Under the pieces are notes generated by a model, which was not told the origin of the DNA, made no database searches, and was given only the letters and a program-made list of their open reading frames with translations. From assembly GCA_025055235.1 (NCBI GenBank), contig JANWYN010000109.1, forward strand, positions 16,870 through 80,869: a stretch of DNA of 64,000 bases, written 5' to 3'. How positions within the stretch are numbered: position 1 is the first letter of the stretch; every line of letters begins with the position of its first letter. This stretch comes from Candidatus Roseilinea sp. Its GTDB lineage: Bacteria; Chloroflexota; Anaerolineae; J036; Brachytrichaceae. This document shows, one piece after another, positions 33,182 to 41,772 of this stretch. The translations under genes and the position numbers were made by a program.

Positions 33182-34159
33182 ATGAACTCCACCCTCACCG
33201 CCATCCCCGGCCTCAAGGTAGGCCACTGGACGAACCTCGAAGCAGGCACCGGCTGCACGGTCGTGCTGTGCCCGCAAGGCGCAGTCGCCGGCGTAGACAT
33301 CCGTGGCGGCGCGCCGGGCACGCGCGAGACGCCGCTGCTGGAGCCGACCAGCGGCGTAGATCAGGTGCATGCCGTGCTGCTGAGCGGCGGCAGCGCCTAC
33401 GGCCTCTCGGCGGCCGACGGCGTGATGCGCTGGCTGGAGGAACGTGGCTACGGCTTCGACGTGGGCGTGGCGAAGGTGCCCATCGTGCCGGCAGCGATCT
33501 TGTTCGACCTGCCGGTCGCCCGCGCCGATGTGCGGCCGGATGCCGCAGCGGGTTACGCCGCGTGCGAAGCGGCCACGGATGCGCCGGTTGTCCAGGGCAA
33601 CGTCGGCGCAGGCACGGGCGCGAGCTGCGGCAAGGCGTTCGGCTTCGCGCGGGCCACGAAGGCCGGCATCGGCTCGGCAGCGATCCGCCTGGAGCGCGGC
33701 GTGATCGTCGCGGCGCTGGCCGCCGTCAACGCCTTCGGCGACGTGATCCACCCGCAGACCGGGCGTATCATCGCCGGCGCGCGCCGGCCCGACGGCATCG
33801 GCTTCGCCGACACGATGGCTTACCTGGCCGATGCGGACGGGCTGACCATCGCGCGATTGGCCGAACAGCAGCGCGGGCAGAACACCACGCTGGCCGTAGT
33901 AGCGACCAACGCAGCGCTGCCCAAGCACCACGCGGCCAAGGTCGCTCAGATGGCGCACGACGGCCTGGCCCGCGTCATCCGGCCGATTCACACCATGCTG
34001 GACGGCGACGCGATCTTCGCCCTCTCGCTGGGCGAGATGCGCGCTGACGTCAGCGTGATCGGCGCGCTGGCTGCCGACGCCGTGGCGCAGGCCGTCATCA
34101 ATGCTGTGCTGGCTGCCGAGCCACTGGGCGGCCTGCCGTGCGCGAACGATTTCGCGTAG
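33182..34159 (+). CDS. P1/S58 family peptidase (DmpA/BapA-like aminopeptidase)
   Basis: 325 residues. An Ntn-hydrolase-like autoprocessing family: the nucleophile is expected at GQNTTLAVVATNA (about residue 236), preceded by the alpha-chain with GVDIRGGAPGTRET and LLSGGSAYGLSAADGV. DmpA-type enzymes release N-terminal or beta-amino acids; the physiological substrate is unclear. It is next to the M20 peptidase, suggesting shared peptide catabolism. ATG follows directly after the heptad repeat, and the ribosome binding site is poor. Confidence 0.88.
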   Translation: MNSTLTAIPGLKVGHWTNLEAGTGCTVVLCPQGAVAGVDIRGGAPGTRETPLLEPTSGVDQVHAVLLSGGSAYGLSAADGVMRWLEERGYGFDVGVAKVPIVPAAILFDLPVARADVRPDAAAGYAACEAATDAPVVQGNVGAGTGASCGKAFGFARATKAGIGSAAIRLERGVIVAALAAVNAFGDVIHPQTGRIIAGARRPDGIGFADTMAYLADADGLTIARLAEQQRGQNTTLAVVATNAALPKHHAAKVAQMAHDGLARVIRPIHTMLDGDAIFALSLGEMRADVSVIGALAADAVAQAVINAVLAAEPLGGLPCANDFA

Positions 34160-34160
34160 G

Positions 34161-34179
34161 GGCAACCACCGAGGTTGCC
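34161..34179. repeat. GGCAACC hairpin between convergent genes
   Basis: GGCAACC-ACCGA-GGTTGCC two bases past the S58 stop, before the convergent ECF S gene. The preceding TAGGGGCAA matches the start of other intergenic elements (53896, 62915). It may end transcription from both sides. Confidence 0.5.
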
Positions 34180-34194
34180 TGCCTGCGGCGCTCG

Positions 34195-34755
34195 TCACGC
34201 CGTGCGTGCCTTAAGCGAGGCTTCGACCGCAACCATGACGATCGGGATGATGATGGCACAGCCGACCAGCTCGATGAGCGCCTGGGGAATGATGGCCGGA
34301 ATGACCGAGGCAGGCACCTGGCCGAGCAGGATGGCGATGCCGACGGCGGTCACGGTGTTGGTCAGCGCGCCGGCAGCGCCGGCAACGGCGCTCGCGATGA
34401 TCGTGTTCGTCGTGTCGCCCGGCTCTCGCTTCAGCGCGCGATACACGGCCCAGGCCACGAGCGCGAACAGCAGCCGCGGCACGATCAGCGTGATCGGGCC
34501 GAAGGCAGCCGTCGCCGGCAGGATCAGGTAGACGATGCCCATGATCAGCCCGGCGAACATGCCGACGATCGGCCCGCCGATGATCGCGCCGAGGATGACC
34601 GGGATGAGCAGCGTCGTCATCGCGCCGCTCAGGTTCGGCACGGGGATCGAACCGATGCCGACGATCTGCAGCGCGACGACCATCGCGCCGAAGATGGCGG
34701 CCAACACAATCGTGCGCGTGTTGACCGTCCAGGGACTTGAAGCGGTTGAAGTCAT
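34195..34755 (-). CDS. ECF transporter S component
   Basis: 186 residues, about six hydrophobic helices. The first carries the AAxxxA-like AAIFGAMVVALQIVG segment used to dock on EcfT. The size and Ala/Gly-rich helices fit energy-coupling-factor substrate-binding subunits; the vitamin or metal bound cannot be read. It is transcribed divergently from the ATPase and T genes, so it is the dedicated or one of several S subunits. A good Shine-Dalgarno (GAGGAGAG) precedes ATG 34755. Confidence 0.78.
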   Translation of the reverse strand: MTSTASSPWTVNTRTIVLAAIFGAMVVALQIVGIGSIPVPNLSGAMTTLLIPVILGAIIGGPIVGMFAGLIMGIVYLILPATAAFGPITLIVPRLLFALVAWAVYRALKREPGDTTNTIIASAVAGAAGALTNTVTAVGIAILLGQVPASVIPAIIPQALIELVGCAIIIPIVMVAVEASLKARTA

Positions 34756-34790
34756 ATTTCTTCTCTCCTCTCGTTTGTGGACATGCTGTT

Positions 34791-34812
34791 TACAATCCAG
34801 GGCTTAGCCCTG
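34791..34812. promoter_or_regulatory. -10 box plus palindrome in the ECF divergent region
   Basis: TACAAT (34791-34796, plus) is followed at once by the palindrome CAGGGCTTAGCCCTG (34798-34812), where transcription of the ATPase gene would begin. The position is that of an operator. No known riboswitch is recognisable in the 89-base gap. Confidence 0.45.
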
Positions 34813-34844
34813 AGGTTCGTCTAAATCGCTAGGGTCTGTTGCCT

Positions 34845-36362
34845 GTGGCTATCAACATCACCGGCCTGAGCTACACTTACGCCAATCGTGCCGCGCCGGC
34901 GCTGCGCGACGTTACTCTGGACTTTCGCCCCGGCGAGGTGACGCTGGTCGTTGGCAGGAGCGGCAGCGGCAAGACCACGCTCATCCGGTGCATCAACGGC
35001 CTGATCCCGCACAGCTATAAAAACGGAACACTGCACGGCGAGATTCGTTGCTTCGACCAGTCTACTGCCGGCTTGTCGCTGGCGCAATTGGCGCGGCGCG
35101 TCGGCACGGTGATGCAAGACCCCGACAAGCAAATCGTCGCCTCGCGCGTGCTGAACGAGATCGCCTTTGGGCTGGAGAACATCGGCCTGCCGCGCGAGCG
35201 GATCGTCGCGCGCGTTCACGAGGTCGCCCGGCAGTTGCGCATCGAACACCTGCTCGACCGCGACACACATACGTTGAGCGGCGGCGAGCAGCAGAAAGTG
35301 GTGATCGCCGCGACGCTGGCGATGCAGCCGCGCGCGCTGTTGCTGGACGAGCCGCTGGCATCGCTCGACCTGCCCTCGGCGCGCACGGCGCTGGCGCTCT
35401 TCCGCCGGCTGGCCGACGAAGGCATCGCCGTCGTCCTGGTCGAGCATCGCGTGGCCGAGGCGCTGCGCGTCGCGCCGGAGCGCTGTGTGGCGCTGCACGA
35501 TGGTTCGGTCGCGTTCGACGGCGACACCGCCGGCTTTCGCGCCTGGCTCGACGCCAGACACAAGACGCAGGATGATGGCGCGTCCCCGGTCTCGCGTCCG
35601 GCGTCTTCCGTCAACAGCGCGTCGCTACTTTCGTTCTACGACGTGCACTTCGCTTATCCCGGTGCGTCCGGCGAGCAACTGGGCGGTGTGTCGTTCGACG
35701 TGCGCGAGGGCGACGTGATCGCGCTGATGGGGCCGAACGGCGCCGGCAAATCTACGTTGTGCAAGATGGCGATCGGCCTGCTGCGCCCTGCGCGCGGCCG
35801 GGTGATCGTCGCCGGCGAAGACGCGGCGCGCCTGACTGTGGCGCAGCTTGCCCGAAAGGTGGGCTATGTGTTCCAAAATCCGGCGGCGATGCTGTTCGCG
35901 AACACGCTGCGCGAAGAACTGAGCTTTGGCCCGCGCAACGTGGGCATGCCGGAGGATCGCATGCGTGAGGCGATCGCCGATGCGCTCGAAACAGTCGGGC
36001 TGAGCCATTTGTCCCTCGACCAGTCGCCGTTCGGGTTGAGCTTCGGCCAGCAGAAGCGCGTGGCCGTCGCCGGCGTGCTGGCGATGCAGCCGCGCGTGCT
36101 GATCCTGGACGAGCCGACCGCCGGTCTGGACGACGGCGCAGCGGAGGACTTGTTGTGCCGGTTGTTGCGCGCAGCACGCGGTCCGCAGGCGATCGTCATG
36201 GTGACGCACGACCTGGCGCTGGCGCGGCGCTTTGCCAATCGCGTCGTCCTGATGGCCGGCGGGCGCATCGTCGCCGACGGCCCTCCGCGCGACACGCTGG
36301 AGAACGACGAAGCGATGCGGCGCGCGGGGTTGATCGCGGCGGAGCCTCTCGCGAGCGGTTGA
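34845..36362 (+). CDS. ecfA: ECF transporter ATPase, two ABC domains fused
   Basis: 505 residues with two complete ABC domains. Domain 1: Walker A GRSGSGKTT, Q-loop MQDPDKQ, signature LSGGEQQKV, Walker B LLLDEPLASLD. Domain 2 (from about 260): GPNGAGKST, FQNPAAML, LSFGQQKRV, LILDEPTAGLD. Both sites appear competent. In most Firmicutes these are separate EcfA1 and EcfA2. The linker (about 241-256) is encoded by an inverted heptad repeat, so repeat DNA sits exactly at the fusion joint. GTG 34845 is preferred; TTG 34839 is possible. EcfT follows after 12 bases. Confidence 0.92.
   Translation: MAINITGLSYTYANRAAPALRDVTLDFRPGEVTLVVGRSGSGKTTLIRCINGLIPHSYKNGTLHGEIRCFDQSTAGLSLAQLARRVGTVMQDPDKQIVASRVLNEIAFGLENIGLPRERIVARVHEVARQLRIEHLLDRDTHTLSGGEQQKVVIAATLAMQPRALLLDEPLASLDLPSARTALALFRRLADEGIAVVLVEHRVAEALRVAPERCVALHDGSVAFDGDTAGFRAWLDARHKTQDDGASPVSRPASSVNSASLLSFYDVHFAYPGASGEQLGGVSFDVREGDVIALMGPNGAGKSTLCKMAIGLLRPARGRVIVAGEDAARLTVAQLARKVGYVFQNPAAMLFANTLREELSFGPRNVGMPEDRMREAIADALETVGLSHLSLDQSPFGLSFGQQKRVAVAGVLAMQPRVLILDEPTAGLDDGAAEDLLCRLLRAARGPQAIVMVTHDLALARRFANRVVLMAGGRIVADGPPRDTLENDEAMRRAGLIAAEPLASG
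35566..35612. repeat. In-frame inverted heptad repeat at the ecfA domain linker (unit AGACGCA/GTCTCGC)
   Basis: Left arm AGACACA, AGACGCA, GGATGAT; right arm GTCTCGC, GTCCGGC, GTCTTCC, GTC. It encodes the linker RHKTQDDGASPVSRPASS between the two ATPase domains. Confidence 0.75.
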
Positions 36363-36374
36363 GTTTTCGATCTG

Positions 36375-37076
36375 ATGCGCATCGAATCTTTTGACCCGCG
36401 CGCGCGGGTGACCTTCTACGTGTGCCTGACCACGGCTGTGCTGGTGGTGAACGATCTGCGCGTCTTGGCCGGGCTGGCGCTCCTCGGCATCGGCGCGCTG
36501 CTCTTTGCGCGCGTGCCATGGGAACGCATGAAGCGCATCTGGCTGGGCGCGGCGATCTTCATCGCGCTGATCACAGCGCTGAACTTGTTGTTCCGCTCGC
36601 CGGTGGAGGCGGCGCAACAGGCGCTGCGCGCCGTCGCTATGGCTGCGGCGTCGCTGGCGGTCGTGCTCACGTTCGACCCGGCCGACCTCGGCATCACCTT
36701 TCGCCGCATGGGCTTCCCCGACAGGTTCGCCTTCGCGCTCGACCTGACTGCGCGCTTCGTGCCCACGCTTATCCGCGACTTCCAGATCACGATAGACGCG
36801 CAGAGAGCGCGCGGCTATGAGTTGGAGTCGCGCGATCGCAGTTTGAAGGGCATGCTCACCGTGGGCCGGCGCTTCGTGCCGCTCATCGTGCCGGTCGTCG
36901 TGCGGGCGGTGCTGGATGCCGAGGACCGCGCCAACGCGATGGACCTGCGCGCCTTCGGCACCGGGCCGCGCACCTGGCTGCAAACCTTACACTTGCGGCC
37001 GCGCGACTATGTGCTGGTTGCGGCCTCGTTCGCGCTGCTGGCCGGCGGCATCGCGGCGCGGCTGCTGTTGGGCTGA
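36375..37076 (+). CDS. ecfT: ECF transporter transmembrane component
   Basis: 233 residues with about five membrane helices. The cytoplasmic coupling helices carry the family motifs AQRARGYE (about 143) and ANAMDLRAFG (about 187), whose Ala-Arg-Gly or equivalent residues contact the ATPases. It completes the A-A-T module with the fused ATPase. The stop converges on the antiporter gene, seven bases away. Confidence 0.9.
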   Translation: MRIESFDPRARVTFYVCLTTAVLVVNDLRVLAGLALLGIGALLFARVPWERMKRIWLGAAIFIALITALNLLFRSPVEAAQQALRAVAMAAASLAVVLTFDPADLGITFRRMGFPDRFAFALDLTARFVPTLIRDFQITIDAQRARGYELESRDRSLKGMLTVGRRFVPLIVPVVVRAVLDAEDRANAMDLRAFGTGPRTWLQTLHLRPRDYVLVAASFALLAGGIAARLLLG

Positions 37077-37083
37077 ATCGTGC

Positions 37084-38532
37084 TCAGCTCTTGAGGATCT
37101 GCTGGCGGGCCGATTCTGCATCCTCTTTGCTTGCCAGCAGCGTGAGCGTGTCGTCGGCTTCGATCACCGTGCTGCCGGTCGGCACGATGTGGTTGCCGTT
37201 GCGCGTGATCAGCACGATCAGCGCGCCCTGCGGCAGGTGAAGGTCCACGATTTGCTTGCCCACCGCCGGCGACGTCGCGCTGATGCGGATGTCAATCGGC
37301 CGGGCGCGCGAGCCGTCTATCAAGCGGATGGTCGGCGGGGGACGGCGCTCCTCGGGCAGGTTCAGCCCCAGCCAGTTCGCCACCAGCGACACGGTGGTGC
37401 CCTGGACCAGCACCGAAGTCAGCACCACGAAGAAGACCAGGTTGAAGATCACGCCGGCCTGCGGCAAGCCGGCCACCAGCGGGAAGGTGGCCAGGATGAT
37501 CGGCGCCGCGCCGCGCAGGCCCACCCACGACACCAGCACCAGCTCGCGCGGCGACATGCGCGCCCAGAACAGCGAGAGGAAGACCGCCGCCGGCCGCGCT
37601 ACGAAGACCAGGAAGGCCGCACTAAGCAAGGCCACGCCGGTGAGCGGCAACAACTGCGAGGGGAACACCAGCAAGCCGAGGGTGAGGAACATGGCGATCT
37701 GCATCAGCCAGGCCAGGCCGTCGTGAAAGCGGGATAAGCTGCGCTTGTGGATGAAGTCCTGGTTGCCCATGAACAGGCCGCACAGGTATACCGCCAGGAA
37801 GCCGTTGCCGCCGACCAGTGTCGTGGCGCTGTAGGTGATCAGCACGATGACGATGGTGATGACCACGTAGAGGCCGTCGGCCTGCAGCCGGATGCGGTTC
37901 ATCACGCGCACGCCGAGGAAGCCGATCGCCAATCCCAGCGCCGCACCGAGCGACATCTGCAGCACGAACATTGGCACAAGGCTGAGCACGCTCGCGCCCG
38001 GCGTCGTCAGCAGGCTGATCATGCCGATCGTGAGGAAGACGGCCATCGGATCGTTGCTGCCGGATTCCAGCTCGATCAGCGGCTCGAGGTTGCCGGCCAG
38101 CCGGGTGGACCGCATGCGCATCAGGCTGAACACCGCAGCGGCGTCGGTGGACGAGATGACGGCGCCGAACAACAGCCCCTCCAGCAGCGAGAACCCTAGC
38201 ACGGCCGTCGCGAACAACCCCACGGCCAGCGCGGTGATGAGCACGCCGACCGTCGCCAGCGCCAGGCCGTGCTTCCATACCGGCTTCACCTCGACCCACG
38301 ACGTGTCTAGGCCGCCCGAAAACAAGATGAAGATGAACGCGACCACGCCCACGGCCTGCGCCAGTTGCGCGTCGTCGAAGTAGATGCCGCCAATACCTTC
38401 CGACCCGGCTAGCATGCCGATGGCGAGGAACAGCACCAGCGACGGCACGCCGAGCATGCTGGACGCCTTGCTGGCCAGCACGCTCAAAGCCAGTAGTCCG
38501 GCAACGATGAGCAAGAGCTGTTCGACGGGCAT
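37084..38532 (-). CDS. CPA1-type K+(Na+)/H+ antiporter with TrkA_C domain
   Basis: 482 residues: about twelve membrane helices with the ion-binding signatures SSTDAAAVFSLMRM and ELESGSNDPMAVFLT, then a cytoplasmic RCK/TrkA_C-like domain (about 405-475: SPAVGKQIVDLHLPQGALIV). This is the NhaP2/CvrA group, which extrudes K+ or Na+ in exchange for protons and is gated by ligand binding to the TrkA_C part. It stands alone. Confidence 0.88.
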   Translation of the reverse strand: MPVEQLLLIVAGLLALSVLASKASSMLGVPSLVLFLAIGMLAGSEGIGGIYFDDAQLAQAVGVVAFIFILFSGGLDTSWVEVKPVWKHGLALATVGVLITALAVGLFATAVLGFSLLEGLLFGAVISSTDAAAVFSLMRMRSTRLAGNLEPLIELESGSNDPMAVFLTIGMISLLTTPGASVLSLVPMFVLQMSLGAALGLAIGFLGVRVMNRIRLQADGLYVVITIVIVLITYSATTLVGGNGFLAVYLCGLFMGNQDFIHKRSLSRFHDGLAWLMQIAMFLTLGLLVFPSQLLPLTGVALLSAAFLVFVARPAAVFLSLFWARMSPRELVLVSWVGLRGAAPIILATFPLVAGLPQAGVIFNLVFFVVLTSVLVQGTTVSLVANWLGLNLPEERRPPPTIRLIDGSRARPIDIRISATSPAVGKQIVDLHLPQGALIVLITRNGNHIVPTGSTVIEADDTLTLLASKEDAESARQQILKS

Positions 38533-38550
38533 TGGGTTGGGCGATGATTT

Positions 38551-38610
38551 TAAGGAGTGAGATTAGAGATTGGAGATTGGAGAGATTGGGGGTGGGGAAG
38601 TGAGGAGTGG
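38551..38610. repeat. Heptad tandem repeat, one arm (unit AGATTGG)
   Basis: AGATTAG, AGATTGG, AGATTGG, AG, AGATTGG then GGGTGGGGAAGTGAGG. It fills most of the gap between the antiporter start and the patatin stop, and ends exactly at the latter. Confidence 0.8.
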
Positions 38611-39510
38611 CTAGACGAACGGGTGCGCGCCGGGAGGGCCGGGCGGCAGGGTGTGCGCTGTGTAGCGTTGCGGATAGCGCACTTCGTTCGGGCGCGGCTG
38701 CGCCAGATACGCGCATGCCAGGCGTTCGCCCTCGGCCAGCATGGCGTCGGTCTTCGAGAAGTCGCCCAGTTGCAGGTTGGCGTAGGCCGGCAGCGCGATG
38801 TGGTGCACGGTGATGCCGGGCGTCTGTACGGCAGCTTCCAGCTCACGCAGCGCCAGGCTATAGAGCGGCCGCTTGATCGCATAGCCGGCGATCTCGAACG
38901 CGCCCTTGAGCGACGCGGCCGTGTCCACCTCGAACGCCAAGTCGAGCGCCCAGACCTCGGTTGCGCCGCGCGCCAGCGCCACCAGGATCGGTAGGTTGGA
39001 GATCACCCCCCCATCCACGAATGCCTGGCCCTCGTGATACGTGGGTGGGAAGAAGCCGGGCACGGCCGCGCTGGTGAGCACGGCGTCAATCAGCGGCGCG
39101 CTTGGGTCGTCGCCGTAGAGGTAGAGCGTGAGCGTCCGCAGATGGCAGATCGTCACGTAGAGCGGAATGCGCAGGTCGCCGAAGGTGCGGGCGTGCTTCG
39201 GTAGCGTCTGCTCGATGTAGGCGCGGATACGCCGGTTGTCGGCCAGGTGATCGCTGCCGCGCAGCGCTTTGAGCACCGAGCGCACAGATGAATTGCTGAA
39301 CAGTTTGCGCCGGCCGGCGTCGCGCCAAAGCTGGATCATGCGCTCGGCCTGGGCGAGCGTCGGCTCAGCGGCTAGATACGCGCCGTGCAGCGCGCCTACG
39401 GAGGAGCCGACGACCATCTCGGGGATGATGCCGTGTTGCAACAGCACCTTGATCGCGCCGGCCTGCAACGGCCCGCGATTGCCCCCGCCGGAGAGGACGA
39501 ACGCGCGCAC
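38611..39510 (-). CDS. Patatin-like phospholipase (RssA/YchK type)
   Basis: 299 residues. Oxyanion loop GGGNRGPLQAG at the N-terminus, nucleophile elbow GSSVG, and catalytic Asp in DGGVISNLP (about residue 166). It should hydrolyse acyl esters of phospholipids or lysolipids on the cytoplasmic side; the substrate is unknown. It lies downstream of the FtsH-like gene on the same strand, separated by a 16-bp palindrome, so probably a separate transcript. Confidence 0.87.
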   Translation of the reverse strand: MRAFVLSGGGNRGPLQAGAIKVLLQHGIIPEMVVGSSVGALHGAYLAAEPTLAQAERMIQLWRDAGRRKLFSNSSVRSVLKALRGSDHLADNRRIRAYIEQTLPKHARTFGDLRIPLYVTICHLRTLTLYLYGDDPSAPLIDAVLTSAAVPGFFPPTYHEGQAFVDGGVISNLPILVALARGATEVWALDLAFEVDTAASLKGAFEIAGYAIKRPLYSLALRELEAAVQTPGITVHHIALPAYANLQLGDFSKTDAMLAEGERLACAYLAQPRPNEVRYPQRYTAHTLPPGPPGAHPFV

Positions 39511-39524
39511 GGGGCGGAAATAGT

Positions 39525-39557
39525 AGAGGTCAGACCGCTCTGAGCGGTCTGACCTCT
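39525..39557. repeat. AGAGGTCAGACCGCTC palindrome
   Basis: Perfect 16-bp arms around one base, between the FtsH-like stop and the patatin start. The arm shares GGTCAGACCGC with 12220-12246. It may end transcription of the FtsH-like gene. Confidence 0.75.
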
Positions 39558-39564
39558 TGAGTGT

Positions 39565-41676
39565 TCACTTCTGCTCGGGCTGGGGCGGCTCCTGATCTGG
39601 GCCGTTGATGATCTCGGGGGTGAAATTGCCGATGCCGCTGCTGATCAGCGTCGGCCCTTCGCTGGCTAGGCTGCCGGCGTCCGCGCCGACGGTCACCGGC
39701 GCCGGCTGATGCGACGCGCTGCCGTTCGACGCGCCGTTGATGATCACCACCGGCTCGTCTTCGGCGACGGGGCCGGCCGTCCCGTTGGCCTCGACGGCGG
39801 CCGGGACGGGTTCGTTCAGCAACTGGCCCCCGCTCTTGCCGTTCCGCATTTCGGCCAGCGTCTGGGCGCGGATGGCCGCCAACGTGCGCGGGATGATCTC
39901 CTCTTCCTTGAAGGCCTCCAGGCTCTGGTTGGCCTCGATGATCTCGACCACTTCTTTGCCGTTCAACGTGTTCTTGGCGAGGAGTTCCTCGGCGAGCGCA
40001 GTCACTTCCTTCCAGTGCCGGCGGAGCAGCTTCTCGGTCACCTGCTCCATCTGCAACCAGTATTTCTCGAGCACATCGTCCTGTGCCATCGCCGAGGCTA
40101 CGTTTTCGGCGCTGAACGCACCGAAGCGCATGGCCATCCGCGGGCCGAAGTAGCCATAGACGGCGAGCTTCCACAGGTTGATCTGCACGTTGCGGTAGTC
40201 GCCGGCGGTGGAGGCGAACATCTCGCCGGTGAGGATCTTCTCTGCAGCGCGACCGGCCAGCGCCACGATGATGTCGTAGGCGTAGCGCATCACCGGCTCG
40301 ATGTGTTGATCCACCGTGTCCACCGGCATCACGTGGCCCTGCGCGCCGGTGGAGAGGCGCACGATCGTGGCGCGCACGATCTTCTGGTCAGGCATGACGT
40401 AGTACTGTGCCACAGCATGGCCGGCCTCATGATAGGCCAGCACGCGCCGCTGCGACTCCTCCATCTCTTCCACCGGCGTCTCAATGCCGACCGTCTGCTC
40501 CATGAAGGCTTTGTCAATGTCCTTCTGGCTCACCTTCTTGCGGCCGTCGAAGAACGCCAGGCGGACAGCGTCTTTGGTGATCGCGCCGGCGATGTCGGCA
40601 GGCGTCATGCCGGCGGTGTCGGCCACGATCGCTTCGACGTCCACCGTATCGTCGTGCTGGATCTTGTTCAGGTAGCCCTGGATGATCAGCCGGCGGCTGG
40701 CGCGGTCGGGCGCTTCCACGGCGATCTTCGTGTCTAACCGGCCGGAGCGGGTGAGCGCCGGGTCGAGCACATCGGGCCGGTTTGTGCTGCCCATCCACAT
40801 GACGTGCCAGTTGCGCTTGGGCCTGTACTCCCGGCCAAAGAGGCGGTAGACGCGCCGCCAGAACTTCTCGCTGCGCGAGGGCTTGTTCATGCCGTCCATC
40901 TGGCTGAGCAGCGTCGAGAGTGCGAACATGCCCAGGCCGAAGCCGGTGATGCTGCCCATCATCGGGCCGCTGCCGCGCACCCCGCCACGGTTCATGCCGA
41001 CGGCGTCAATCTCGTCAATGTAGGCCACGCATGCGCCGTATTTCTTGGCCAGGTCGCGCGCCCATTTGCAGAAGCGCAGCACCTTCAAAATGTCCATGCC
41101 CCAGAACATGCCCTGGAAGCTGGTGCCTTGAGCGCTGATGAAGGCCATGCCCGATTCGCCGGCAATGGCCTTGGCCAGCATGGTTTTGCCGGTGCCGGGC
41201 GGGCCGTACAGCAGCAGGCCGCTGATGTACTTGCCGCCCATCTTCTCGAATTCCTTGCGGTCGCGCAGCAGGCTCATCCACTGCTTGACCAGCTTGACGA
41301 GCTGCGGCTGGCCCCAGTAGTCGTCGAAGGTGACGGTGGTATCGTCACCAGGGCGGATAATCTCGACCTCGGGGCGTGAAAGGAACCAGAACAGCAAGCC
41401 GAACTGCAGCACGATGCTCAACAGCACGGCCATGATGCGCAGAGACAGATCTATCGCCAATCCGACGGCGCTGAAGAACATGTTCAGCGACACGTCGTCA
41501 ATCGTGGCCAGCTGGTAGATCGTGACGCCGATGCTGACCAGGATAAAGATCTTGATGAAGCTGCGGATCGCCCGGCGAATGCGATTCGGCCAGCGGTTAT
41601 AGGGAATGTCGATCTTCTTCTTTTGCTTTTTAGGTTTAGGATCGGACAAACTCAGTGGGCCGGGAAGGCTCGCCAT
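39565..41676 (-). CDS. FtsH-like membrane AAA+ metalloprotease, divergent
   Basis: 703 residues. Two N-terminal membrane segments (about 38-58 and 70-98), AAA+ domain with Walker A GPPGTGKT (158-165), Walker B DEID (221-224), second region of homology TNRPDVLDPALTRSGRLD, and an M41 protease domain with zinc motif HEAGH (416-420). The C-terminal 110 residues are an acidic, Pro/Gly-rich tail. Differences from housekeeping FtsH: the pore segment reads FQGMFWG instead of FVEMFVG, there is a long insertion with FWRRVYRLFGREYRPK before the SRH, and the region after HEAGH is diverged. Probably a specialised quality-control paralogue. Confidence 0.88.
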   Translation of the reverse strand: MASLPGPLSLSDPKPKKQKKKIDIPYNRWPNRIRRAIRSFIKIFILVSIGVTIYQLATIDDVSLNMFFSAVGLAIDLSLRIMAVLLSIVLQFGLLFWFLSRPEVEIIRPGDDTTVTFDDYWGQPQLVKLVKQWMSLLRDRKEFEKMGGKYISGLLLYGPPGTGKTMLAKAIAGESGMAFISAQGTSFQGMFWGMDILKVLRFCKWARDLAKKYGACVAYIDEIDAVGMNRGGVRGSGPMMGSITGFGLGMFALSTLLSQMDGMNKPSRSEKFWRRVYRLFGREYRPKRNWHVMWMGSTNRPDVLDPALTRSGRLDTKIAVEAPDRASRRLIIQGYLNKIQHDDTVDVEAIVADTAGMTPADIAGAITKDAVRLAFFDGRKKVSQKDIDKAFMEQTVGIETPVEEMEESQRRVLAYHEAGHAVAQYYVMPDQKIVRATIVRLSTGAQGHVMPVDTVDQHIEPVMRYAYDIIVALAGRAAEKILTGEMFASTAGDYRNVQINLWKLAVYGYFGPRMAMRFGAFSAENVASAMAQDDVLEKYWLQMEQVTEKLLRRHWKEVTALAEELLAKNTLNGKEVVEIIEANQSLEAFKEEEIIPRTLAAIRAQTLAEMRNGKSGGQLLNEPVPAAVEANGTAGPVAEDEPVVIINGASNGSASHQPAPVTVGADAGSLASEGPTLISSGIGNFTPEIINGPDQEPPQPEQK

Positions 41677-41772
41677 GAACGAACTCCTTACTCTTCAAAT
41701 TCGCGTTCTCTGATTGTAGTATTGCCCCAATTTGGAACAAGTTAAATTGGTTTAGAGTTTGGTGAGAACATC

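Noticed and set aside
34756..34838. Vitamin riboswitch ahead of the ECF genes
   Set aside because: The gap is too short and lacks conserved boxes of known thiamine, cobalamin or riboflavin riboswitches.
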